Shown here: piece by piece, positions 8,425 through 16,514 of the stretch | Numbering within the stretch: the stretch's first letter is position 1 | Layout: every line of letters starts with the position of its first letter | NCBI GenBank assembly: GCA_963802095.1 | Contig: CAWDHI010000001.1 | Location: 372,001-436,000, forward strand | DNA from: CAVVEQ01 sp963802095 | Lineage (GTDB): Bacteria > Chloroflexota > Anaerolineae > Anaerolineales > Anaerolineaceae | Direction: 5' to 3' | Length of the DNA stretch: 64,000 nucleotides | Program-made: the position numbers and the translations under genes | The notes under the pieces: generated by a model | Database searches by the model: none | Told to the model about the DNA's origin: nothing | The model's input: only the letters and a program-made list of their open reading frames with translations

Positions 8425-9450
8425 ATGTCCATGGAACAACGAAAAAGCGATCATATCCAGATCAATTTGCAAAAGGATGTTCAAAGCCACCGAAAAACCG
8501 GATTGGAAGATTACTCATTTATTCATAATTCCCTGCCAGAAATTGACTTGAAGGACATCAGTTGTAGATGTAACTTTTTGGGTTTCAATGTTGACCTACC
8601 GGTAATGATCTCTTCGATGACTGGAGGTACGCAGGATGCGAAAAAGATCAATCAAATTCTGGCAACTACCGCAGAAAAATATGGAATGGCAATGGGATTG
8701 GGTTCCATCCGAATCGCATTGGAGGATCCTGACAGACTCGATTCTTTCAAGGTACGAAAAATTGCTCCTTCCATCCCGCTTTTCTCAAATTTAGGCGCGG
8801 TTCAACTCAATTACGGCTACACCATCGACCACTGCAAGAAAGCAGTGGAAATTGTAGAAGCAGACGGGTTGATCTTGCACCTCAATAGCCTGCAGGAAGC
8901 TCTCCAACCGGAAGGAAACACGAATTTTTCAGGACTTATCAAAAAAATAGAAAAGGTTTGCCGTGCGCTACCTGTCCCTGTCATTGTTAAAGAAATAGGA
9001 TGGGGGTTATCGGTATCCACAGCGAGAAAGCTGATCGATGCAGGAGTTTCAGCGTTGGATACAGCGGGTGCTGGGGGGACATCCTGGTCGGAGGTGGAAA
9101 AATACCGGGTTGCTGATGATGTTCGATCTCAGACTGCGGTGATATTCAATGATTGGGGTATACCCCTGACGGAATCCCTGATTTCGATTAGGCAACTCCA
9201 GCCAACTTTTCCATTGATTGCTTCCGGAGGGATTAAGACCGGATTAGACGTTGCAAAGTGCCTTGCATTAGGAGCCGATCTTTGCGGTATCGCGGGAGGA
9301 TTCTTGAAAGTTGCCTCCAAATCGTTGGAGGAAGCATTTACACATACGGAGATCATTAAAAATCAATTATTAGTGACCATGTTCGCCACTGGTGCAGGTA
9401 ATATCACTGAATTAAGAAAAATTCGGATCATGAAGAATGACTCAAAATGA
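8425..9450 (+). CDS. fni: Type 2 isopentenyl-diphosphate isomerase
   Basis: A 341-residue FMN-dependent enzyme that interconverts IPP and DMAPP. Visible family motifs are SSMTGGT, GLGSIRIALED, HLNSLQEALQPEG (usually HLNPLQE), KEIGWGLS, DTAGAGGTSW and the flavin-phosphate loop ASGGIKTGLDVAKC. The start at 8425 has AGGA eight bases upstream; the open frame extends further 5' but without a ribosome site. A TATACT with a TTGTGT upstream (around 8350-8377) may be its promoter. The last four bases overlap the next prenyl-transferase gene, which links isoprene unit supply with chain elongation. Confidence 0.92.
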   Translation: MSMEQRKSDHIQINLQKDVQSHRKTGLEDYSFIHNSLPEIDLKDISCRCNFLGFNVDLPVMISSMTGGTQDAKKINQILATTAEKYGMAMGLGSIRIALEDPDRLDSFKVRKIAPSIPLFSNLGAVQLNYGYTIDHCKKAVEIVEADGLILHLNSLQEALQPEGNTNFSGLIKKIEKVCRALPVPVIVKEIGWGLSVSTARKLIDAGVSALDTAGAGGTSWSEVEKYRVADDVRSQTAVIFNDWGIPLTESLISIRQLQPTFPLIASGGIKTGLDVAKCLALGADLCGIAGGFLKVASKSLEEAFTHTEIIKNQLLVTMFATGAGNITELRKIRIMKNDSK

Positions 9451-10457
9451 GCGATCCTGAATTATTTTCCCGTTACCAGGAAGCAACAATTTCAGTTGTG
9501 GACCAAATGATGCTGCAATATTGCCAGGAATTGCTGCCGAGCGAGTACCACAACCAGAAAGCGATCATCAATTACCATTTTAATTGGGACTCGAAGGTCA
9601 ATGAAAAAACTCGCAAAGGAAAACGACTGCGGCCATTGATTTTATTACTGGCAACTGAATGTGTGGGGGGCAACTCAGTAAAAGCTTTGCCTGCTGCAGC
9701 TGCGGTGGAGTTTATTCATAATTTTTCCTTGATCCATGATGATATTGAAGACCACGATGAATACCGTTATGGGAAAGAAACGGTTTGGATGAGGTATGGA
9801 GTGGAAATCGCGATTAACGCGGGAGATGCTCTTTTCTCGCTGGCTTTCCTGAGCCTGGGGCAGTTAACGGTTGTGGATAAAAATATTTTGGAATTGTTTG
9901 AAATCCTAAGCAGTACTTGTGCCAAGTTGACCGGGGGGCAGGATATGGACCTTGGTTTCGAGAAGGCAGATGTAATTTCCCTGGAAGATTATCTTTTAAT
10001 GGTGCAAGGGAAAACGGTTTCTTTATTTGAAGCATGTTGCAGTATGGGTTCGATCCTTGGGGGTGGGAGCTTGAACGAACGGCAATCCCTTTCGGGGTTT
10101 GGAAAGAAATTGGGACTGGCCTTCCAGATCCGGGATGACTGGCTGGGTCTATGGGGCGACCCGAAAAAAACAGGCAAAAAACGCGCAAGCGATTTATACA
10201 AGTCTAAATGGACTTTTCCAATCCTTTATGCTGCCCAAACAGATGCAAGTTATATTGATGAAATACGAAAATATAAAGGAATAATTGACGCAGAGGAGGT
10301 CATACAAAAAATAGCAACCACCGGTGCCAATGAATATTCTATTGTATACATTAACAGGTTGTTGGACGAGGCGGTTTCAGAATTGGATAATCTACAGGCA
10401 GATACGCAAGCCAACTTGGTATTGAGGTCCTTGATAGAGATTATCCGGAAGGTTTGA
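9447..10457 (+). CDS. Polyprenyl diphosphate synthase (GGPP/FPP-type)
   Basis: A 336-residue trans-prenyltransferase. The first Asp-rich motif is DDIED in LIHDDIEDHDEYR and the second is DDWLGLWGD, the variant seen in many bacterial short-chain synthases in place of DDxxD. A GKRLRPL-type substrate site is present at TRKGKRLRPLILLL. Product chain length cannot be read safely from the sequence. It overlaps fni by four bases, so both would be made together to feed quinone, carotenoid or membrane-lipid precursors. Confidence 0.88.
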   Translation: MSDPELFSRYQEATISVVDQMMLQYCQELLPSEYHNQKAIINYHFNWDSKVNEKTRKGKRLRPLILLLATECVGGNSVKALPAAAAVEFIHNFSLIHDDIEDHDEYRYGKETVWMRYGVEIAINAGDALFSLAFLSLGQLTVVDKNILELFEILSSTCAKLTGGQDMDLGFEKADVISLEDYLLMVQGKTVSLFEACCSMGSILGGGSLNERQSLSGFGKKLGLAFQIRDDWLGLWGDPKKTGKKRASDLYKSKWTFPILYAAQTDASYIDEIRKYKGIIDAEEVIQKIATTGANEYSIVYINRLLDEAVSELDNLQADTQANLVLRSLIEIIRKV

Positions 10458-10482
10458 GAAATATCCTTGGTGAGAGTTTACA

Positions 10483-11127
10483 ATGCCAACAAAAAATGCT
10501 GAAAGCGAATCGGTCTACCGGGTAGCCAGTTTATTGAACGATCAGGATTTGGATATTAAAACCATTGAAGGTGCCACCCGTCAAATGCTGGTTGCGTTTG
10601 GGGAAGATCCCTCCCGTGAGGGTTTGCTGCGTACACCAGAAAGAGTATCGAAGATGTACGCAGAATTGCTAGCCGGCTACCGGACCGATCCATATAAGAT
10701 GCTAAATGATGCGATTTTTGAGATCCAATATGACGAGATGGTGATTGTGCGTGATATCGAATTCTACAGCTTGTGCGAACACCACATGCTCCCATTCGTA
10801 GGAAGAGCACACGTTGCTTATATGCCCAAAGGCAGGGTGATCGGTTTATCCAAGATACCCAGAATTGTGGATATGTTCGCTCGGCGCCTTCAAGTGCAGG
10901 AGCGGATGACCACCCAGGTGGCGGAATTTATCAACGAGTTATTGAACCCGTCGGGCGTGGCAGTTGTGCTGGAAGCCCTTCACCTGTGCTCAATGATCCG
11001 AGGGGTTAAGAAACATGATTCCAGGATGACCACATCTGCAATGCTTGGCAGCTTCCGAACTGATATGGCGCGACGGATGGAATTTCTGGATAATATTTCC
11101 CGGAACGCGGAATCGCTGCATTTCTAA
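10483..11127 (+). CDS. folE: GTP cyclohydrolase I
   Basis: A 214-residue FolE that converts GTP to dihydroneopterin triphosphate, the first step of folate synthesis. Zinc ligands are seen in SLCEHHMLPF and ALHLCSMIRGV, with GRAHVAYMP and GLSKIPRIV also typical. It sits 25 bases after the prenyl synthase and converges with folK, overlapping it by four bases. The rest of the folate genes lie on the opposite strand directly downstream, so the pathway is split into two converging units. A terminator for folE lies within the folK coding end. Confidence 0.95.
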   Translation: MPTKNAESESVYRVASLLNDQDLDIKTIEGATRQMLVAFGEDPSREGLLRTPERVSKMYAELLAGYRTDPYKMLNDAIFEIQYDEMVIVRDIEFYSLCEHHMLPFVGRAHVAYMPKGRVIGLSKIPRIVDMFARRLQVQERMTTQVAEFINELLNPSGVAVVLEALHLCSMIRGVKKHDSRMTTSAMLGSFRTDMARRMEFLDNISRNAESLHF

Positions 11128-11606
11128 ATATTGGCATTTAAATCGATATCAGGACGCGCCTTCCAAAAGGTGCGTCTTTTCAATTCTTTGGAAATTTCAA
11201 GAATACTTTTCCCGCTCTTTTCTTCGATTAGGGTCGGGAATAATTCAGCCAATGGGACGGCCAAATAGACCCTGTTCCAGATGTTCGGGTCAACGACAAC
11301 TTGATCAATAACGGTGATATCCAGGTCAATTGTTCGCGGAGAATTTTTATCCGGAGTTCGAATTCGTCCAAGGGACCTTTCCAGCTTCCTAATATAACCA
11401 TACTTCAATTCTTCTGCTGATTTTTCAGTCCAAAATACAGCAGCCGCGTTGAGAAAGTTTGGACCTGTTGAACCATCAGAAACCGTCTCAATAACAGAAG
11501 AAAAATCGGCTTGACCAAAATTCTTTCGCAATTCCGATGAAGCGGATAAAAGACTGACTTGCGGATTAATATTTGAGCCGAGCGAAAGGAAAATTCTAAG
11601 GAGCAT
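11124..11606 (-). CDS. folK: HPPK, 2-amino-4-hydroxy-6-hydroxymethyldihydropteridine pyrophosphokinase
   Basis: A 160-residue HPPK that transfers pyrophosphate from ATP to 6-hydroxymethyl-dihydropterin. The start FLSLGSNINPQ and the metal/ATP motif SPRTIDLDITVID are diagnostic, and the length is normal. It is the last gene of the folM-folB-folK unit, eight bases after folB. Its last codons form one arm-bearing region of the folE terminator (11153-11180). Confidence 0.9.
   Translation of the reverse strand: MLLRIFLSLGSNINPQVSLLSASSELRKNFGQADFSSVIETVSDGSTGPNFLNAAAVFWTEKSAEELKYGYIRKLERSLGRIRTPDKNSPRTIDLDITVIDQVVVDPNIWNRVYLAVPLAELFPTLIEEKSGKSILEISKELKRRTFWKARPDIDLNANI
11153..11180 (+). terminator. 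folE terminator embedded in the folK coding end
   Basis: GACGC-G-CCTT (11153-11162) pairs with AAGG-T-GCGTC (11167-11176) around a CCAA loop and is followed by TTTT. It is properly oriented for the rightward folE transcript and lies entirely inside the folK reading frame. Confidence 0.7.
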
Positions 11607-11614
11607 CGGGAATA

Positions 11615-11962
11615 TTACGGCCGTTCGATCTCCACACCTACAGAACGGGAAAAACGCACCGCGCCAGGCTTTTCCACCCGTACTTTTACTTTTTGAACCC
11701 GATCTTCTGCCAGTAGTAAACCTGAAATATCTTCTGCGAGGGCTTCAACTGTGAAGCGATGAACTTTTTCTACATGGGTGATTACTTTCTTGGTCATGCT
11801 GCGATAATTGACACAATCTGCGATGGAATCACTTTTCGATGCATCCTTGATATCCGTAAAGATCACGATATTAATTACGATATCCTGCGGTTGAGCACGC
11901 TCCTGTTCGGAGATCCCAATTACGCTCCTAACTAAAAGATCCTTTATAAATATCTGGTCCAT
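11615..11962 (-). CDS. folB: Dihydroneopterin aldolase
   Basis: A 115-residue FolB that cleaves dihydroneopterin to 6-hydroxymethyl-dihydropterin. DQIFIKDLLVRSVIGI, CVNYRSMTKKV and FTVEALAEDI match the family. The start at 11962 has AAGGAT upstream; a longer frame to 12100 runs back into folM and was rejected. It is spaced 10 bases after folM and 8 bases before folK, so all three are likely one transcript. Confidence 0.9.
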   Translation of the reverse strand: MDQIFIKDLLVRSVIGISEQERAQPQDIVINIVIFTDIKDASKSDSIADCVNYRSMTKKVITHVEKVHRFTVEALAEDISGLLLAEDRVQKVKVRVEKPGAVRFSRSVGVEIERP

Positions 11963-11972
11963 TTTTATCCTT

Positions 11973-12689
11973 TCAAACGAGATGCCTTCCACCATCCAGG
12001 TGAATGAAATCACCAGTGATGTAATCCGGACCCTGGAGAAGAAATTGGACTGTTTTGAAAACTTCATCCATCGTTGCGGTTCTGCCAAACGGAACAGCAT
12101 TCAGCATTTTTTCCGGGGGAGTGCCGTCGCTGGGGGGAAGGATGGCTCCGAACGCGATACCATTGACTGTAACTCGCGGTGCGAGGGACAACGCCAATGC
12201 TTTCGTCATTGCTGCCAGCCCAGCCTTACTGATGGTATAGGGAAAGTGATCGGTTTGAGGATGAAACGCCCTCCAATCCAAAATATTAATGATTTTCGCA
12301 TGCGCTTCTGGTGAAAGGCGTTTTACGAACCATTGGGAAACAAGAAATGGCGCGGTTAAATTCACCGTGAGGTGCCGATCCCAATCAGCAAGGGTTGTAT
12401 CTTGAAAGGTTTGAGATTCAAAAATGGCAGCATTGTTGATCAAATAATTGATCTCCAAGTCGTCGGGTATCCTGGCAAAATCAGTCTCGAGGTTAGCCAA
12501 ATTGGAGAAATCAGATTTTATGATAAAGGCTTTTTGGCCGAATTTCTGAATCTCCTCGGCTAATTGAACAGATTCTATGTCTGAGTTGCTGTGGTGGATG
12601 ACAATATCAAATCCACAAGAGGAAAGGTAAAGGCAAATTTCCCTGCCTATGCGTCTTGCCCCACCGGTGATTAGAACTGTTCCGAGCAT
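11973..12689 (-). CDS. folM: FolM-like short-chain dehydrogenase (pteridine/dihydrofolate reductase)
   Basis: A 238-residue SDR. The NADP site TGGARRIGR is the TGxxxRxG form typical of pteridine reductase/FolM enzymes; NNAAIFE, the LDWR strand end and the YTISK catalytic Tyr-Lys pair follow. As first gene of a folB-folK operon it is a good candidate for an alternative dihydrofolate or dihydromonapterin reductase. No classical folA gene is visible in this window. Substrate assignment is inference from the motif and the neighbours. Confidence 0.82.
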   Translation of the reverse strand: MLGTVLITGGARRIGREICLYLSSCGFDIVIHHSNSDIESVQLAEEIQKFGQKAFIIKSDFSNLANLETDFARIPDDLEINYLINNAAIFESQTFQDTTLADWDRHLTVNLTAPFLVSQWFVKRLSPEAHAKIINILDWRAFHPQTDHFPYTISKAGLAAMTKALALSLAPRVTVNGIAFGAILPPSDGTPPEKMLNAVPFGRTATMDEVFKTVQFLLQGPDYITGDFIHLDGGRHLV

Positions 12690-12710
12690 AATGTTTTCCT
12701 AGCATATTTG

Positions 12711-12739
12711 ATGTTAGTTGATAAAAACCATAGTGTCAA
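12711..12739 (-). promoter_or_regulatory. Candidate promoter for folM-folB-folK
   Basis: On the minus strand a perfect TTGACA (12739-12734) and TAACAT (12716-12711) are spaced by 17 bases, some 22 bases ahead of the folM start, which has AGGA as ribosome site. Confidence 0.5.
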
Positions 12740-12818
12740 ACAATTGTATTAGGATTTATTAATTCATAATCGTAATTGAAAGAAGTTGCGATAAACTTCG
12801 AAACGAGAGGTAAATTAC

Positions 12819-13381
12819 GTGAAATCAAATAATTGGATTGTCTTGATTCCGGTTTTTCTGGCAATCATTTTAGCGGTTCTTACTGGTTGTATGCCAACCG
12901 TAAGAGACGAGTTTAAAGCGGAGACAAAACCTAGCACTGAGGAGATTGATGTATACCTGACTCTCCAGGCTCAGGCAACGCCAATTCCCACGGTTACACG
13001 TGATTTGATCCTCGAGCAAACACAAACAGCGAAAACTGAAAACCCGGAATGGGTCCACATGGTTGCTACAGATCCCTCCACCTTCGAAATGGCTTCCGGT
13101 CAATATCAACTGGTGGAGAAAATGGCGTTTTGCTGCGAAGAGTGCCGCCTCTTAACCCGTTATTGAAAAATCCGGAAGCGGAGTGGGGGAATAAAATCCG
13201 ATTTGTGTACCTGAATGTGGATGATCCTTTGAATACAGCCAATTTACAGCGCTTATCCCAGTTTCGAATTGTTCCGGAGCTCATCCTGCTTGATGGAAAC
13301 GGTACTGTGAATAAAGATTGGGTAGGACCACCTTCAAGGGAAGACCTGGTCGCAGAATTCGAAAAACTCCCCGGATATTGA
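12819..13381 (+). pseudogene. Thioredoxin-like lipoprotein, frameshifted
   Basis: The first frame begins with GTG at 12819 and gives a lipoprotein signal peptide ending LTGC, a linker, and the start of a thioredoxin fold (SGQYQLVEKMAF) with the redox motif CEEC; it stops at 13166. The rest of the fold (NPLLKNPEAEWGNKIRFVYL, DGNGTVNKDWVG) continues in the -1 frame to 13381. The join lies near 13140-13150. Restoring one base gives a roughly 187-residue membrane-anchored thioredoxin-like protein, possibly for cysteine redox or haem/metal work outside the membrane. It may be a true pseudogene or a single-base sequence error. Confidence 0.75.
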
Positions 13382-13409
13382 CAAATTAGATATAAAAGGT
13401 TATATATCG

Positions 13410-13439
13410 ATCTACCCCACCCCATAGGGGGGGGTAGAT
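13410..13439 (+). promoter_or_regulatory. CsoR-type copper operator
   Basis: ATCTACCCCACCCC (13410-13423) faces GGGGGGGGTAGAT (13427-13439), a near-perfect G/C-tract palindrome of the TACCCC...GGGGTA class bound by CsoR repressors. It ends 10 bases before the csoR start, where it would block transcription of csoR-copZ-copA without copper. An A/T-rich stretch just upstream (13391-13409) is the likely -10 region. Confidence 0.75.
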
Positions 13440-13449
13440 AAGGAAGTCC

Positions 13450-13719
13450 ATGCGTTCCGAAGAGACGATTGACAGACTGAAAAATGTAGAGGGACATATC
13501 CGGGGGATCCAAAAGATGGTCCTCGATGATGCCTATTGTATAGATATCATTCAACAAATCCAGGCAGTTCAGGCTGCATTGAATAAGGTCAATGGGATGA
13601 TATTGGAAGGTCACCTGAATAGCTGCCTGATCACTGCAATTCGTGGAGATGACCCTGCCGAAAGGGAAAGGGTTCTCAAAGAAATATCTGATATGTTCAA
13701 TACTTCTCAAAAAAGATAA
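13450..13719 (+). CDS. csoR: CsoR-family copper-sensing repressor
   Basis: An 89-residue all-helical DNA-binding repressor. The Cu(I) ligands are C30, H55 and C59; their spacing (25 and 4) equals that of C36-H61-C65 in the Mycobacterium tuberculosis CsoR. The start RLKNVEGHIRGIQKMV is typical. Cu(I) binding would release the operator just upstream. It is followed after nine bases by copZ. RcnR- or FrmR-like alternatives are less likely, as those use other ligand sets. Confidence 0.9.
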   Translation: MRSEETIDRLKNVEGHIRGIQKMVLDDAYCIDIIQQIQAVQAALNKVNGMILEGHLNSCLITAIRGDDPAERERVLKEISDMFNTSQKR

Positions 13720-13728
13720 GGAGAGAAA

Positions 13729-13935
13729 ATGGAAAAAATGACTTTGTACGTACCTGGCATAAATTGCATGCATTGTATCCATACCATTTCTACAGAACTT
13801 ATGGAATTGGAAGGTGTGGAAAATGTGCAAGCAGACCCGGAAACGAAGTTGGTAAACGTGGATTATGAGGCACCTGCGACGATAGAAAAGGTTAAGGATT
13901 TATTGATAGAAATTAATTATCCTGCTGCAGAATAG
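13729..13935 (+). CDS. copZ: CopZ-like copper chaperone
   Basis: A 68-residue ferredoxin-fold heavy-metal-associated domain protein with the metal site GINCMHC (C13, C16), here with a His between the cysteines. It would carry Cu(I) to CopA in the cytoplasm. The ribosome site AGGAGAG precedes the ATG. It lies between csoR and copA, so its role in copper handling is well supported by context. Confidence 0.88.
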   Translation: MEKMTLYVPGINCMHCIHTISTELMELEGVENVQADPETKLVNVDYEAPATIEKVKDLLIEINYPAAE

Positions 13936-13988
13936 CTTTATTGATGAATCCATCGCGAAATTTGATTTAAAGAATTGAAGATAATGAA

Positions 13989-16418
13989 ATGACCGAAACA
14001 AAACAGATAATTCTCCCTGTAACAGGCATGACCTGCGCCAACTGTGTTTCGACTGTGGAACGGAGCTTGAAGAAACTTAATGGTGTGGAGCAAGTATCGG
14101 TGAATTTGTCTTCAGAACGGGCAACCGTGGAATATCAACCGGAGTTGGTGGGGATTACTGAAGTGGTCGGAAAGATCCGCAAAGCGGGGTATGGAGTGGC
14201 TGAAGGTGAGGCGGAATTGATTCTCTCCCGGGCGATCGATTCAAATGATGCCCGGGTGATGGAAAAATCATTGAATTCCATCGAAGGAATCACCACATCA
14301 AATGTGAACATCACCAGCAGCAAGGTTTCGGTTAAATACATACCGACGCTTGTAAGTCAATCGGAAATCCGCAAGAGATTATCTGATCTCGGCTTCCAGA
14401 TTATGGAAACGGACGCAGATGATGTAGACGCGGAGGCAATCGCCCACGAGCGGGAGATAGCGCATCAGCGGAAGCTCCTGGTAACCGGGCTGGTTTTCAC
14501 GATCCCTCTTTTCATCATTTCCATGATGAATGACCTGGATCTTCTGCCTGTGTCGATCCAGCAAGCTTCATGGTTGAACTGGTTAATGCTGGCGTTGGCG
14601 ACGCCTGTTCAGTTTTATGTCGGTGCAGATTACTATACGGGTGCATTTAAGTCGCTTCGGAATCGATCGGCCAACATGGATGTTCTTATCGCCCTTGGTT
14701 CCTCAGTTGCATATTTCTACTCGGTTTTTATAACCTTCGGATTCCTGGACAGCCACGTCTATTTTGAAACTTCGGCTATGATCATCACCCTTATTCGCCT
14801 TGGTAAATACCTGGAGGCGAAAGCTAAAGGCCGCACAAGCGAAGCGGTTCAAAAACTTGTGAGCCTGCAGGCGAGAACCGCCAGGGTTATACGCGACGGG
14901 CGGGAATTGGAAATTAAGACTGAGGAAGTCCTGATTGGGGATGTGGTCATGGTGAAGCCTGGTGAAAAGATACCAGTTGATGGTGTGATCATCTCCGGAC
15001 GCACAACCCTGGATGAATCGATGTTGACTGGAGAATCCATCCCAGTTGAAAAGATGCAGGGTGATCCGGTTATCGGGTCCACTTTGAATAAAACCGGATT
15101 GATCCAGTTCGAAGCAACCAGAATTGGAAAAGATACCACCCTCTCGCAGATCGTCCGGCTTGTAGAAGAAGCGCAGGGGAGCAAAGCGCCTATTCAGAAA
15201 TTAGCTGACCAGGTCTCCGAATACTTTGTACCTGCGGTTATCTTGATTGCGATCGGCACCTTCCTTTACTGGTTTTTTGTTCAACCAGCAGGGATGGCAG
15301 GGATGGAAAATTCCGCTTTTACCTCCGCACTGATCAATATGGTGGCTGTCCTGGTCATTGCCTGCCCATGCGCGATGGGTCTGGCTACACCCACCGCCAT
15401 CATGGTCGGAACCGGGCGTGGGGCGGAAATGGGAATTCTGATCCGTTCGGGGGAAGCGCTGCAGTTGGCGGGTTCCGCAGATACTATTGTGTTGGATAAA
15501 ACTGGCACGATTACACTTGGGCAACCAGTTGTAACCGACTTGATCCCCCTGGAACGAACCTTCTCCCGTGAAGAGATCCTTAAATTAACAGCCAGCGTCG
15601 AGAAGGGTAGCGAACATCCCCTTGGAGAAGCCCTTGTTGCCGAAGCAGGAAAATTCGATCTGGAACTGGAAGATCCCAAAGGTTTTCGATCCATCGCCGG
15701 CATGGGTGTCACCGCGGAAGTAGATGGGAAAAAGTTAGATGTGGGTAATGTCAAGTTTCTCAGAGAATTGGTGGATCGAAGCACGCAAGCCCAAATAGAG
15801 ATTGCCAGGCTTCAATCCGAGGCCAAATCAACCATTTTGGTGGCTATAGATGGTGTTCTGGCAGGTTTGATTGGAGTGGCGGATGAAGTTAAACCTGATT
15901 CATCTGAGGCCATCGCTGAGCTCAAAAAATTGAAATTATCCGTCGTAATGCTTACCGGAGACAATAACGTCACAGCTCTAGAAATTGCCAAAAAGGTGAA
16001 TATTCTCGAGGTCATTTCGGATGTACTCCCAGATGGGAAGAATAAAGAGATTAAATCGATCCAAAACCAAAAGCGGACGGTGATCATGGTGGGAGATGGG
16101 ATCAATGATGCACCTGCGCTGGCGCAGGCCGATGTGGGAATTGCCATCGGAACAGGTACAGAAGTGGCGATCGCATCCGCTTCGATCACCTTGCTTAGTG
16201 GAAGCTTGAAAAGTGTTCCCCGGGCAATCATACTCTCTAGAAAAACCATGCGAGTGATAAAAGAAAATCTTTTCTGGGCGTTCATTTATAACATCATCCT
16301 TATCCCCGTCGCAGCCATGGGAAACCTAAACCCGGTGCTTGCTGCAGCCGCAATGGCTTTCAGCAGCGTCTTCGTGGTCACGAACAGCCTCCGGTTGCGA
16401 AAAATTAAACTGCAATAA
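13989..16418 (+). CDS. copA: CopA-type Cu(I)-exporting P1B-ATPase
   Basis: An 809-residue P1B ATPase. The first N-terminal metal domain has GMTCANC (C16, C19); the second (about residues 76-142) keeps the fold but lacks both cysteines. Then follow membrane helices, the TGES actuator loop, the CPC ion motif (C459-P-C461), the phosphorylation site DKTGT (D503), the HP motif in SEHPLGEAL and GDGINDAP. The CPC plus TGES pattern fits Cu(I) export. It stands 53 bases after copZ and a weak GAAG site precedes its ATG. Regulation is expected through CsoR. Confidence 0.94.
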   Translation: MTETKQIILPVTGMTCANCVSTVERSLKKLNGVEQVSVNLSSERATVEYQPELVGITEVVGKIRKAGYGVAEGEAELILSRAIDSNDARVMEKSLNSIEGITTSNVNITSSKVSVKYIPTLVSQSEIRKRLSDLGFQIMETDADDVDAEAIAHEREIAHQRKLLVTGLVFTIPLFIISMMNDLDLLPVSIQQASWLNWLMLALATPVQFYVGADYYTGAFKSLRNRSANMDVLIALGSSVAYFYSVFITFGFLDSHVYFETSAMIITLIRLGKYLEAKAKGRTSEAVQKLVSLQARTARVIRDGRELEIKTEEVLIGDVVMVKPGEKIPVDGVIISGRTTLDESMLTGESIPVEKMQGDPVIGSTLNKTGLIQFEATRIGKDTTLSQIVRLVEEAQGSKAPIQKLADQVSEYFVPAVILIAIGTFLYWFFVQPAGMAGMENSAFTSALINMVAVLVIACPCAMGLATPTAIMVGTGRGAEMGILIRSGEALQLAGSADTIVLDKTGTITLGQPVVTDLIPLERTFSREEILKLTASVEKGSEHPLGEALVAEAGKFDLELEDPKGFRSIAGMGVTAEVDGKKLDVGNVKFLRELVDRSTQAQIEIARLQSEAKSTILVAIDGVLAGLIGVADEVKPDSSEAIAELKKLKLSVVMLTGDNNVTALEIAKKVNILEVISDVLPDGKNKEIKSIQNQKRTVIMVGDGINDAPALAQADVGIAIGTGTEVAIASASITLLSGSLKSVPRAIILSRKTMRVIKENLFWAFIYNIILIPVAAMGNLNPVLAAAAMAFSSVFVVTNSLRLRKIKLQ

Positions 16419-16475
16419 GTTGAGAAGTTGGGAACACCACCCGGAGGGGCTGTTTTTCTTTTTAAAAATCCGGCA

Positions 16476-16484
16476 TGGTACAAT
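16476..16484 (+). promoter_or_regulatory. Extended -10 promoter for the tkt operon
   Basis: TGGTACAAT carries TACAAT (16479-16484) and an extended TG. No clear -35 box is seen. It lies 31 bases before the tkt start. Confidence 0.45.
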
Positions 16485-16514
16485 ATTTTTTATAAATTCC
16501 AAACTGAGGCGATC

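Noticed and set aside
13066..13830. 254-codon leftward frame across csoR and the thioredoxin-like gene
   Set aside because: Runs through the CsoR palindrome and three real genes; no motif.
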